Shown piece by piece: positions 1-5,819 of a stretch of 25,621 nucleotides of DNA (its first letter is position 1; the number at the start of each line of letters is the position of its first letter). The stretch covers positions 1 through 25,621 of the IMG/VR virus record IMGVR_UViG_3300034103_001292. One strand, written 5' to 3'. Under the pieces are notes generated by a model that had not been told where the DNA came from, did no database searches, and saw only the letters and a program-made list of their open reading frames with translations. The position numbers and the translations under genes are program-made. The DNA is from a virus.

Positions 1-35
1 CCTTTGGGCGAAACTCCCCTCTTAGGAGGTGAGCC

Positions 36-731
36 ATGAGGAACGGTCTGTTTAGTTTCGTGGTCGCTGCGATCCTTGTGTTTGGAGTCGCACTCAATTC
101 GCCATCAGTAGTTGACAACAGAAGTATTGCCGAACAGGTGCTAGAAAGCAGCGTGGAGATTCACGCTTGCGAAAACGGAACAATAGCAGTCGGGTCGGGT
201 GTTGTGTACAAAGTGGATGGAGAAGTCTTCATCCTGACTGCCGCCCATGTGATTGGTGAAGGCAAAGGACTTTACATAGTGACGCAATCTGATCCTGATG
301 ATGATCTTGTAATGGAGTCATGGACGGCAAATGTCGTTGCACATGATCCTGTTTCCGATTGGGCAATACTCCGACCCGTGGGGGACTCTCGGTGCATCAA
401 GGGTGGAACTACCTTCGTGCCCTTGCCCCCACGGGTGGGGGACGAGGTATACGCAGCGGGTTCTCCGATGGGTGAAGAGAACACCATCTCCGAGGGGATC
501 ATCGCCAATCGAAACAGAAGTGTTCCGTGGAACATGGACAAGCACATCGTCGTGACTTGCAGCGGAACGCATGGTCTAAGCGGGGGAGGCGTATTCAATA
601 TTCATACTGGCAAATGTATTGGTATCGTTGTCAGGCTGAATGCTCTGTCAGACATGCTCTATGTCGTTCCTGTCCAAACCATAATCAACGATCTCAAGGA
701 ATCGGGACAACTCTCCCTCTTCCCCACTTGA
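36..731 (+). CDS. Secreted trypsin-like serine protease (S1/DegP-type peptidase domain)
   Basis: 231 residues. The N-terminus has a hydrophobic segment (about residues 5-20) that reads as a Sec signal peptide or signal anchor, so the protein probably acts outside the cytoplasm. The catalytic triad is visible: His71 in LTAAHV, Asp108 in VSDWAIL and Ser182 in HGLSGGG, the Gly-x-Ser-Gly-Gly pattern of chymotrypsin-fold proteases. It is shorter than DegP and has no PDZ domain after the protease fold. The start is supported by a strong AGGAGGT ribosome site at 24-30, five bases before ATG. The 35 bases upstream are too short to assign. The gene lies before the replication block; the clamp promoter overlaps its stop codon. 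The substrate is unknown; host envelope proteins or phage proteins are both possible. The fold is fairly certain, the role is not. Confidence 0.82.
   Translation: MRNGLFSFVVAAILVFGVALNSPSVVDNRSIAEQVLESSVEIHACENGTIAVGSGVVYKVDGEVFILTAAHVIGEGKGLYIVTQSDPDDDLVMESWTANVVAHDPVSDWAILRPVGDSRCIKGGTTFVPLPPRVGDEVYAAGSPMGEENTISEGIIANRNRSVPWNMDKHIVVTCSGTHGLSGGGVFNIHTGKCIGIVVRLNALSDMLYVVPVQTIINDLKESGQLSLFPT
374..436. repeat. Perfect 11-bp GC-rich inverted repeat inside the protease gene
   Basis: ACCCGTGGGGG at 374-384 is the exact reverse complement of CCCCCACGGGT at 426-436, with 41 bases between. In mRNA this would be a strong stem enclosing the stretch between the catalytic Asp and Ser codons. It may affect mRNA stability or be chance in a G/C-rich coding stretch. 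Confidence 0.6.
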
Positions 732-755
732 CTTTGTGCCTACACAGAGTATGAT
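728..755 (+). promoter_or_regulatory. Sigma70-type promoter of the clamp/clamp-loader operon
   Basis: TTGACT at 728-733 and TATGAT at 750-755 are separated by 16 bp, close to the bacterial housekeeping consensus. The -35 box overlaps the protease stop codon. Transcription would start near 762, giving a leader of about 30 bases that contains AAGGAGG (775-781) and TTCTACACC directly before the ATG at 792. The TACAC leader recurs at the other promoter-linked genes of the window. Confidence 0.75.
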
Positions 756-791
756 CTCTCAAACTACCTGAGCCAAGGAGGCTTCTACACC

Positions 792-1490
792 ATGAGCGCG
801 ACCATGAACAAGATCAAGATCTCGTCCGACACCCTGAACATCCTCAAGAACTTTGCTTCGATCAACAGCAATCTACATGTCAAGCAGGGCAAGACCATCA
901 CCACGGTCTCGCCATCGATGACCATCCTCGCGGAAGCCACGGTGGGGGAGGAGTTCGACACCGAATTCGGCGTTTGGGACATGGCTAAGTTTTTGTCCAC
1001 CATCAGCCTGTTCAAGGATCCCGAGTTTGAGTTTGCGGAGAACTTTGTGACCATCAGTTCGACGGGGACGAAGGCATCGGTCAAGTACTTCTATAGCGAT
1101 CCTCAGTTGCTGACGAAGGCAGACAAGAAGATCAACATGCCCAAGGAGTTCGTCTCCTTCGATCTCAGCGGCGCGGATCTCGCTGCGGTCATGAAGGCTG
1201 CTTCGGTGCTACAGGCTCCTGACATGTGCGTTGAGTCCTGTAACGATGGCATCTGCATTCGGATCTGCGACAAGAAGGATCCGACCGCACACAGTTGGAG
1301 TCTCACGGTTGGAGAGAACCCCGACGATCTCTCATTCAAGTTTTGGTTCAAGGTCGAAAACCTGAAGATGATTCAGGGCGACTATACGGTTCATCTCGCG
1401 GAGAAGCGTGTTGCCAAGTTCAACGGCTCATCGGTGCCAGTAAACTACTGGGTTGCGATGGAGTCGGACAGCACCACCTCCAAGGGATAA
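792..1490 (+). CDS. 45: DNA polymerase sliding clamp (T4 gp45-like)
   Basis: 232 residues, close to the 228 of T4 gp45. The protein has the pattern of a T4-type clamp subunit: alternating beta strands, an early SDTLNILKNFASIN segment and no enzymatic motif. Identification rests on this plus its position directly before an unmistakable gp44 and gp62. In the family it forms a ring around DNA that gives polymerase gp43 processivity; in T4 it also activates late transcription. A strong AAGGAGG site precedes the ATG, and the sigma70-type promoter at 728-755 drives it. Only three bases separate its stop from the next start, so the two are probably translationally coupled. Confidence 0.88.
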   Translation: MSATMNKIKISSDTLNILKNFASINSNLHVKQGKTITTVSPSMTILAEATVGEEFDTEFGVWDMAKFLSTISLFKDPEFEFAENFVTISSTGTKASVKYFYSDPQLLTKADKKINMPKEFVSFDLSGADLAAVMKAASVLQAPDMCVESCNDGICIRICDKKDPTAHSWSLTVGENPDDLSFKFWFKVENLKMIQGDYTVHLAEKRVAKFNGSSVPVNYWVAMESDSTTSKG

Positions 1491-1493
1491 ACC

Positions 1494-2426
1494 ATGAACG
1501 ACCTACTCGTTGAGAAGTACCGTCCAAAGACGGTCGCAGATTGTGTGCTTCCCGAAGCACTTACTGATACCTTCACGGACATCGTGAAGTCAGGGGACAT
1601 CCCCAACATGATCCTGTCAGGGGGCGCGGGTTGCGGAAAGACAACCGTGGCCCGCGCCCTCTGCGACGAGTTGGGACGAGATGTCCTGTTCATCAATGCA
1701 TCCGAAGACGGTGGTATCGATACGCTCCGAACTCGCATTCGGCAGTTTGCGTCTGCTGTGTCGTTGGGTGGCGGCATCAAGGTGGTCATCCTTGACGAGG
1801 CTGACTATCTGAACCCACAGTCAACCCAACCCGCTCTGCGTGGCTTCATCGAAGAGTTCGCCAAGAACTGTCGCTTCATCCTCACTTGCAACTTCAAGCA
1901 TCGAATCATCGAACCGCTGCATAGCCGTTGTACATGCATCGACTTCAAGATTCCTGCGAAGGAGAAGCCCAAGATGGCGAAGCAGTTCCTCACGCGCACG
2001 AAGGGCATCTTGGACGAGGAGAAGATCGGGTATGACGAGCGAGTCTTGGCTGAACTCATCATTCAGCACTTTCCCGATTTCCGTAGGGTACTGAACGAGA
2101 TTCAGCGGTACTCTGTGTCGGGTTCCATCGATACAGGAATTCTTGTTGCGTCTGATGTAAGCACGGAGACATTGATCAAGGCACTCAAGAGCAAGAACTT
2201 CGGTGATATTCGTAGGTGGGTGGTTGACAATTCAGACAGGGACACAGCCCATGTGTTCCGAAAGGTCTATGAAACCCTGATCGAAACCCTCCAACCATCA
2301 TCGATTCCACAGGCAGTACTCACTCTTTCGGAGTATCAGCACCGTGCTGCCTTTGCCGCTGACCAAGAGATCAATCTAGCCGCCTGTTGCGTTGCTTTGG
2401 CATCTGAATGCACCTTCAAAACCTAA
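1494..2426 (+). CDS. 44: Clamp loader large subunit, AAA+ ATPase (T4 gp44-like)
   Basis: 310 residues (T4 gp44 is 319). Visible motifs in order: N-terminal VEKYRPKTVADCVLP typical of clamp loaders; Walker A GGAGCGKTT at about 43-51; Walker B with DEAD at 101-104; the arginine-finger SRC motif at about 144-146. The family forms a gp44(4):gp62(1) complex that opens the gp45 ring and places it at primer-template junctions using ATP. The gene begins three bases after the clamp stop. Its stop codon lies inside a CTAAATAC motif at 2423-2430. Confidence 0.95.
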   Translation: MNDLLVEKYRPKTVADCVLPEALTDTFTDIVKSGDIPNMILSGGAGCGKTTVARALCDELGRDVLFINASEDGGIDTLRTRIRQFASAVSLGGGIKVVILDEADYLNPQSTQPALRGFIEEFAKNCRFILTCNFKHRIIEPLHSRCTCIDFKIPAKEKPKMAKQFLTRTKGILDEEKIGYDERVLAELIIQHFPDFRRVLNEIQRYSVSGSIDTGILVASDVSTETLIKALKSKNFGDIRRWVVDNSDRDTAHVFRKVYETLIETLQPSSIPQAVLTLSEYQHRAAFAADQEINLAACCVALASECTFKT

Positions 2427-2430
2427 ATAC
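2423..2430 (+). promoter_or_regulatory. Possible T4-late-type promoter motif CTAAATAC
   Basis: CTAAATAC overlaps the gene 44 stop and resembles the T4 late promoter element TATAAATA and its variants. A gene starts 23 bp further on at 2453. The same kind of motif occurs at 3566-3573 and 11341-11348, each at a gene junction. A TAA stop followed by AT-rich bases can produce it by chance, so support is weak. Confidence 0.3.
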
Positions 2431-2452
2431 AGGCAGCGAAGGGAGGCATGCG

Positions 2453-3181
2453 ATGGTTGTAAACAGCCTCAACGACTTGTCTATCACGATCCATGAGATC
2501 GGCAAGAGGTATAACATTCAGGATTATATCGATGAGTTCAAGACATCGATGACTACTGAGGTTAACTCTAAGTTTTGGGATGAGTTCGATGGACTTCGTT
2601 CCACGACAGCAAGCGAGATTGTAAATCCTTTGGAAAAGATCATGTTGCTTTCTAGCGTCATCACCGACGAAGAGTTGGAGAAGGTGACCAAGATCAACAA
2701 GCGGCTAGATCAGAAATACTCATACAGCGACTTTGTCAAGGAGTGTGAGAGTGCCCGTCAGGCGTTCCTGCGTGAACGCAAGACATACTTCTCCATGAAG
2801 GTGGCGAAGAAGCACAGCGATGATTCGGGCAACGGTGGATTGGGTTCGTATTTCGATATCACAGGCATGACCGATGTCATGCTTGCCGAATGGTTGGACT
2901 CTCTATTGGAGAAGATCTATCCCAATCATTTGGACATCGAATACGAAGACATGAACGGCAAGAAGGTAAAGACAAAGATCTCCCACAGAATCTGCGTTGT
3001 TGCCAAGGATTTTGTTGAGGCACCCCTGATCGACAGGTACCATGGCTCCAATGCCTATGACCAGTTCTACCTACACAGCGTGTACGACATCAAGAAGCGC
3101 AAGTGGATCTACCTCCCCATGCGCCTGATCGTGAGTGTGCGATCTGACAGTATTGATATTGAAGACTTGGAAATGACATGA
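2453..3181 (+). CDS. Unrecognised phage protein between clamp-loader subunits
   Basis: 242 residues. I do not recognise a domain. The sequence is mostly hydrophilic and charged: an N-terminal helical part with the long charged stretch around VTDEELEKVTKINKRLDQK, a Gly/Asn/Ser-rich linker (DDSGNGGLGSYFDI) near residue 130, and a C-terminal part with beta-like strands (KWIYLPMRLIVSVRSD). No signal peptide or membrane segment is seen. An upstream in-frame ATG at 2408 lies inside gene 44; the start at 2453 is preferred because GGGAGG at 2441-2446 sits seven bases before it. The stop overlaps the gene 62 start (ATGA). Its place between the two subunits of one complex suggests a replication accessory role, which is inference. 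Confidence 0.85.
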   Translation: MVVNSLNDLSITIHEIGKRYNIQDYIDEFKTSMTTEVNSKFWDEFDGLRSTTASEIVNPLEKIMLLSSVITDEELEKVTKINKRLDQKYSYSDFVKECESARQAFLRERKTYFSMKVAKKHSDDSGNGGLGSYFDITGMTDVMLAEWLDSLLEKIYPNHLDIEYEDMNGKKVKTKISHRICVVAKDFVEAPLIDRYHGSNAYDQFYLHSVYDIKKRKWIYLPMRLIVSVRSDSIDIEDLEMT

Positions 3182-3573
3182 GCAAACTCAGCCCTTTCGA
3201 CTACATCAAGAGCATCAACGAAAAGACAGGAAACATGATGGACATGAGTCCCGATGCAGAACGGGACTATGTTCCTTTCGTGGTCAATCGCGGTTTGTCA
3301 TTCAGCCCCGACACCGTCCTGTACGCAAACGAGATGAACTGCATGCCCCTGACCGACAAGCGAATGCAGTATGACTATCTGTATAACTCAATTCGCAAGC
3401 GCAAGCGGTTCGATAAGTGGATCAAGCCCGAGGAGATCAACGAGGAGACTCTTGAGGCTGTCATGCTTGCCTACAAGGTCGGGCGGAAGAGGGCAATCGA
3501 ATACATTCGTTTGCTGCCGAAGGATCGATTGGATGCCTTGCTGAGGAGCAGAGGCGGTTCTAATGCTAAATAA
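3178..3573 (+). CDS. 62: Clamp loader small subunit (T4 gp62-like)
   Basis: 131 residues, shorter than T4 gp62 (187) and in the size range of the shorter forms found in marine T4-like phages. Recognised by the central pattern VPFVVNRGLSFSPDTVLYANEMN followed by MQYDYLYNSIRKRKRFDKW, which is characteristic of the compact gp62 family. It acts as the single non-ATPase subunit that holds the gp44 ATPases and contacts the clamp. The start overlaps the preceding stop (ATGA). The stop codon is part of CTAAATAA (3566-3573), and an inverted repeat follows immediately. Confidence 0.85.
   Translation: MSKLSPFDYIKSINEKTGNMMDMSPDAERDYVPFVVNRGLSFSPDTVLYANEMNCMPLTDKRMQYDYLYNSIRKRKRFDKWIKPEEINEETLEAVMLAYKVGRKRAIEYIRLLPKDRLDALLRSRGGSNAK
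3566..3573 (+). promoter_or_regulatory. Possible late-type promoter motif CTAAATAA
   Basis: CTAAATAA overlaps the gene 62 stop codon, 33 bp before the RegA start. It is one of three similar motifs at gene junctions here. It reads simply as Ala-Lys-stop and may be chance. Confidence 0.2.
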
Positions 3574-3574
3574 T

Positions 3575-3593
3575 CCATGATTAACAATCATGG
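3575..3593 (+). promoter_or_regulatory. Perfect hairpin before the RegA start
   Basis: CCATGATT, loop AAC, AATCATGG: an 8-bp perfect stem with a 3-base loop. Its 3' arm ends in the GG of GGAAAG (3592-3597), the likely ribosome site for the GTG start at 3606. There is no T-run, so it does not look like an intrinsic terminator. RegA is known in T4 to repress its own translation, so a structure touching its ribosome site is a plausible control element. Confidence 0.55.
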
Positions 3594-3605
3594 AAAGCAT
3601 GAACC

Positions 3606-4037
3606 GTGAATACAGAAGAAATCGTGAACAACTTAGTCGAAGTAACCCTTCCTTCGGCAGACAACTTTCTGAAGGTGAAGGAGACGCTGACTCGCATCGG
3701 CATCTCCTCCAAGACTGAACGCAAACTCTATCAGTCCTGCCATATCCTCCACAAACGGGGTAAGTATTACATAGTTCACTTCAAGGAACTATTCATGCTT
3801 GATGGCTTGGCTAATGACTTCAGCGACTCCGACAAGGCACGGCGCAACACCATCGTCAACCTGTTGGAGCAATGGGGACTTGTAAAGATCGTGAACCCCA
3901 CGGTCACCAAGGAGCCTGTCTGCCCGATCTCTCACTTCAAGATCCTCCCCTTCGGAGAGAAGAAAGATTGGGAACTGATCCCGAAGTATCGCATTGGGGT
4001 TCGCAAGAAACCCCTTGACGGCGAACCAAGTTTGTAG
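3606..4037 (+). CDS. regA: RegA translational repressor
   Basis: 143 residues (T4 RegA is 122). Strong resemblance across the whole protein: DNFLKVKETLTRIGI, LYQSCHILHKRGKYYIVHFKELFMLDG, LLEQWGLVKIV and WELIPKYRIG correspond nearly word for word to T4 RegA. The family binds around start codons of early phage mRNAs, including 44, 45 and regA itself, and blocks translation. The start is GTG at 3606; an alternative in-frame GTG at 3624 would match the shorter T4 N-terminus. The ATG at 3599 is out of frame. A short extra C-terminal tail (VRKKPLDGEPSL) is present, and the promoter of the next operon lies within the tail codons. Confidence 0.95.
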   Translation: MNTEEIVNNLVEVTLPSADNFLKVKETLTRIGISSKTERKLYQSCHILHKRGKYYIVHFKELFMLDGLANDFSDSDKARRNTIVNLLEQWGLVKIVNPTVTKEPVCPISHFKILPFGEKKDWELIPKYRIGVRKKPLDGEPSL

Positions 4038-4043
4038 TACAAT
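4015..4043 (+). promoter_or_regulatory. Sigma70-type promoter of the dUTPase operon
   Basis: TTGACG (4015-4020), 17 bp, TACAAT (4038-4043). The box pair lies across the end of regA. Transcription starting near 4050 would exclude the ATG at 4051 and favour the dUTPase start at 4072, which has ATCTACACC directly before it, the leader element also seen before the clamp, uvsX and rmlB-like genes. Confidence 0.75.
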
Positions 4044-4071
4044 CTTCGTAATGCAAAGTGAGATCTACACC

Positions 4072-4611
4072 ATGAAGCAAGTGACCCTTGGGTGCTATAA
4101 GTTGCACCCCGATGCGTTCCTTCCCGCCTACGCAACCGAACACTCCGCATGTTTTGATGTGCGTGTGTGCCTACCCGCAGGAAAGCGGGAGGTTGACATG
4201 TGGGGGTCGAACAGCGTCAACTACAAGTCTCTAGCGTTCGTAGACGATGTGCAGGGCATCAAGGATGCCTCTGTGATTATCAGACCAAACGAACGCGCTC
4301 TCCTCCCAACCCAAATCATTTTGGACATCCCCGAGGGATACTCCGTGCGCCTACACATGCGCTCAGGTCTCGCCCTCAAGGGAGGTCTCATGCTTTCGAA
4401 CTGTGAAGGTGTTATCGACTCCGACTACACCCACCAACTCATGGTGCCTGTAACCAACACAAGCACCGTGAATGTCCGTATAACCCATGGAGACCGCATC
4501 TGCCAAGGGGAAATTGTCGAGAAAATCTACACGAACATCGTGCAGATTGCCGATGAAGTTAAGGGTAAGACCGACCGTAGCGGCGGCTTCGGCTCAACAG
4601 GAAAGGCTTGA
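4072..4611 (+). CDS. dut: dUTP diphosphatase (trimeric dUTPase family)
   Basis: 179 residues from ATG 4072. The five dUTPase motifs are present in order: ACFDVRV (26-32), MRSGLA (96-101), GVIDSDY (113-119), RICQGE (142-147) and RSGGFGSTG (169-177). The enzyme hydrolyses dUTP to dUMP and pyrophosphate, keeping uracil out of DNA and feeding thymidylate synthesis. In motif 3 the usual Gly after Tyr is replaced by His (DYTHQL). About 25 extra residues lie between motifs 1 and 2 compared with compact members. Start choice: the promoter at 4015-4043 and the TACAC leader point to 4072; ATG 4051 would add seven residues. The next start lies two bases after the stop. Confidence 0.93.
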   Translation: MKQVTLGCYKLHPDAFLPAYATEHSACFDVRVCLPAGKREVDMWGSNSVNYKSLAFVDDVQGIKDASVIIRPNERALLPTQIILDIPEGYSVRLHMRSGLALKGGLMLSNCEGVIDSDYTHQLMVPVTNTSTVNVRITHGDRICQGEIVEKIYTNIVQIADEVKGKTDRSGGFGSTGKA

Positions 4612-4613
4612 TA

Positions 4614-5009
4614 ATGGATCGTGACGAACTGCTTGCCCACCACAAGGCACTATGCAACAAGGCGTTTTCCCTGATGCAGCGCAAGAACGCCGACTACGCA
4701 GGAAAGGGCGGTGATGAACCGTTTGCCAACTTCACCCGATGTGAAGCCATGGGCATCTGCCAAACCGAAGCGGGAATGCTTGTCCGCATGACAGACAAGA
4801 TGTCACGCTTGTCATCCTTTGTTGAATCGGGTACCCTTGAAGTCAAGGACGAGTCTGTAGAGGACACTTGTCTTGATCTGATCAACTACTCAGTCCTCTT
4901 CTATTCATACCTTCAGTCTAAGAAGGAGCAGAAGCATGACTCAGTCCCGTCGAATCCTCTTGTCGGTCATCCTCTTTACGACCCTCCTGCTCCCGTGCAG
5001 ACTTGCTAA
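4614..5009 (+). CDS. Nucleotide-modification-associated (DUF1599/Nmad1) or MazG-like protein
   Basis: 131 residues from ATG 4614, with AGGAAAGG at 4599-4606 as ribosome site; a TTG in frame six bases upstream is less likely. Visible features: RKNADY at about 23-28, FANF at 37-40, a helix with RMTDKMSRL near 59-67 and a second acidic helix EDTCLDLINYSVLFYSYL near 83-100. This KxADY plus DLINY pattern is that of DUF1599 proteins (nucleotide modification associated domain 1), all-helical and thought to relate to MazG/dUTPase-type nucleotide hydrolases. The likely substrate is a nucleotide. The last 25 residues are Pro-rich and are encoded in the overlap with the next gene. Its position after dUTPase supports a nucleotide role; the exact reaction is unknown. 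Confidence 0.72.
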   Translation: MDRDELLAHHKALCNKAFSLMQRKNADYAGKGGDEPFANFTRCEAMGICQTEAGMLVRMTDKMSRLSSFVESGTLEVKDESVEDTCLDLINYSVLFYSYLQSKKEQKHDSVPSNPLVGHPLYDPPAPVQTC

Positions 5010-5394
5010 TGCGGACATCGGAAGCAACATCGACAGACTGCTTCCTGCATTGGCACTTGTGGAGTCGCGCAACGATCCGAAGGCTGTTGGGGACGGAGGC
5101 GATGCGATTGGTATCTACCAAATCCATCGGGCCTACTGGCAGGATGCAGTTGACTTTGACAAGACCCTTGGTGGTTCCTATAAGGACTGCTTCGATCCTG
5201 AGTACGCCGAGCGAGTTGTCCGTGCCTACCTCAAGCGATACGCACCCGCCAATGCAACTGTTGAGCAACTTGCAAGAATTCACAACGGCGGGTGCAACAT
5301 CCTGAAGAAGCAGCACAGCAAGAAGGCAAAGGACAAGAAGGCGTGGGACAATACCACGAAGTATTGGAACAAGATCAAAAAGGAACTCGAATGA
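4936..5394 (+). CDS. Secreted lysozyme/transglycosylase-like endolysin
   Basis: 152 residues. Residues 1-26 form a signal peptide: RR, a hydrophobic run (LLSVILFTTLLLP) and an ANA cleavage site. The mature part begins DIGSNIDRLLPALALVESRNDP with probable catalytic Glu43, then GIYQI (59-63) and RIHNGG (114-119), the Glu...GxxQ...NGG arrangement of SLT/lysozyme-like muramidases. It should cut peptidoglycan after export, so it may not need a holin. AAGGAG at 4923-4928 seven bases before ATG supports the start, which lies 74 nt inside the previous gene. The Lys-rich C-terminus (KKQHSKKAKDKKAW) could bind anionic walls. Lysis enzymes are not usually embedded among nucleotide genes under an early-type promoter. 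Confidence 0.8.
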   Translation: MTQSRRILLSVILFTTLLLPCRLANADIGSNIDRLLPALALVESRNDPKAVGDGGDAIGIYQIHRAYWQDAVDFDKTLGGSYKDCFDPEYAERVVRAYLKRYAPANATVEQLARIHNGGCNILKKQHSKKAKDKKAWDNTTKYWNKIKKELE

Positions 5395-5819
5395 AAGTCG
5401 TATTGGTGACGGGAGGGTTCGATCCCCTCCACAGCGGACACATTGCATACTTCAAGGCGGCGCGAAAACTTGGCGACCGCCTTGTCGTAGGTTTGAACAC
5501 AGACGATTGGCTGACCCGAAAGAAGGGAAAGCCATTCATGCCCCTGCACGAACGAGCAACAATCGTATCCTCTCTTTGCGTGGTGGATGACATTGTTGCC
5601 TTCAATGATGATGACAACAGCGCGAAGGCTGCTATCATTACCGTTCGTCAGTTGTACCCTGATGCACACATCGTGTTTGCAAATGGGGGTGATCGGACGA
5701 AGGAGAACATCCCCGAGATGGACATCGATGATCCGAACCTTTCGTTCGTCTTCGGTGTCGGCGGGGAGGACAAGAAGAACTCCTCCAGTTGGATTCTTAA
5801 GAAGTGGCATGAATCATGA
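5391..5819 (+). CDS. HxGH nucleotidyltransferase (cytidylyltransferase-like)
   Basis: 142 residues. TGGFDPLHSGHIAYFKAA near the N-terminus carries the H14-x-x-H17 motif of the cytidylyltransferase superfamily (HldE C-domain, TagD, nicotinate/pantetheine enzymes). These join a phosphate-bearing substrate to a nucleotide and release pyrophosphate. LVVGLNTDDWLTRKKGKPFMPLHERATIV matches the HldE/RfaE-type adenylyltransferase layout; the C-terminus (GVGGEDKKNSSSWILKKW) contains a KNSSSW segment in place of the usual ISSTxIR. Substrate unknown: a sugar or polyol phosphate is likely. Start ATG overlaps the lysozyme stop, with AAGGA six bases upstream. It could serve the downstream modification genes or the distant glycan cluster. 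Confidence 0.82.
   Translation: MKVVLVTGGFDPLHSGHIAYFKAARKLGDRLVVGLNTDDWLTRKKGKPFMPLHERATIVSSLCVVDDIVAFNDDDNSAKAAIITVRQLYPDAHIVFANGGDRTKENIPEMDIDDPNLSFVFGVGGEDKKNSSSWILKKWHES

Noticed and set aside
1-35. Tail of an upstream gene
   Set aside because: Only 35 bases are present; apart from the ribosome site of the protease nothing can be supported.
272-598. Minus-strand open frames opposite the protease and many other genes
   Set aside because: They lie wholly inside genes with clear family motifs, have no ribosome sites and no recognisable protein pattern; all supported genes are on the + strand.
2408-2452. Upstream start for the unknown gene after 44
   Set aside because: It lies inside gene 44 with no ribosome site; GGGAGG sits at the right distance from 2453.
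4193-4198. TTGACA inside the dUTPase gene as a promoter
   Set aside because: No -10-like sequence at 16-18 bp downstream.
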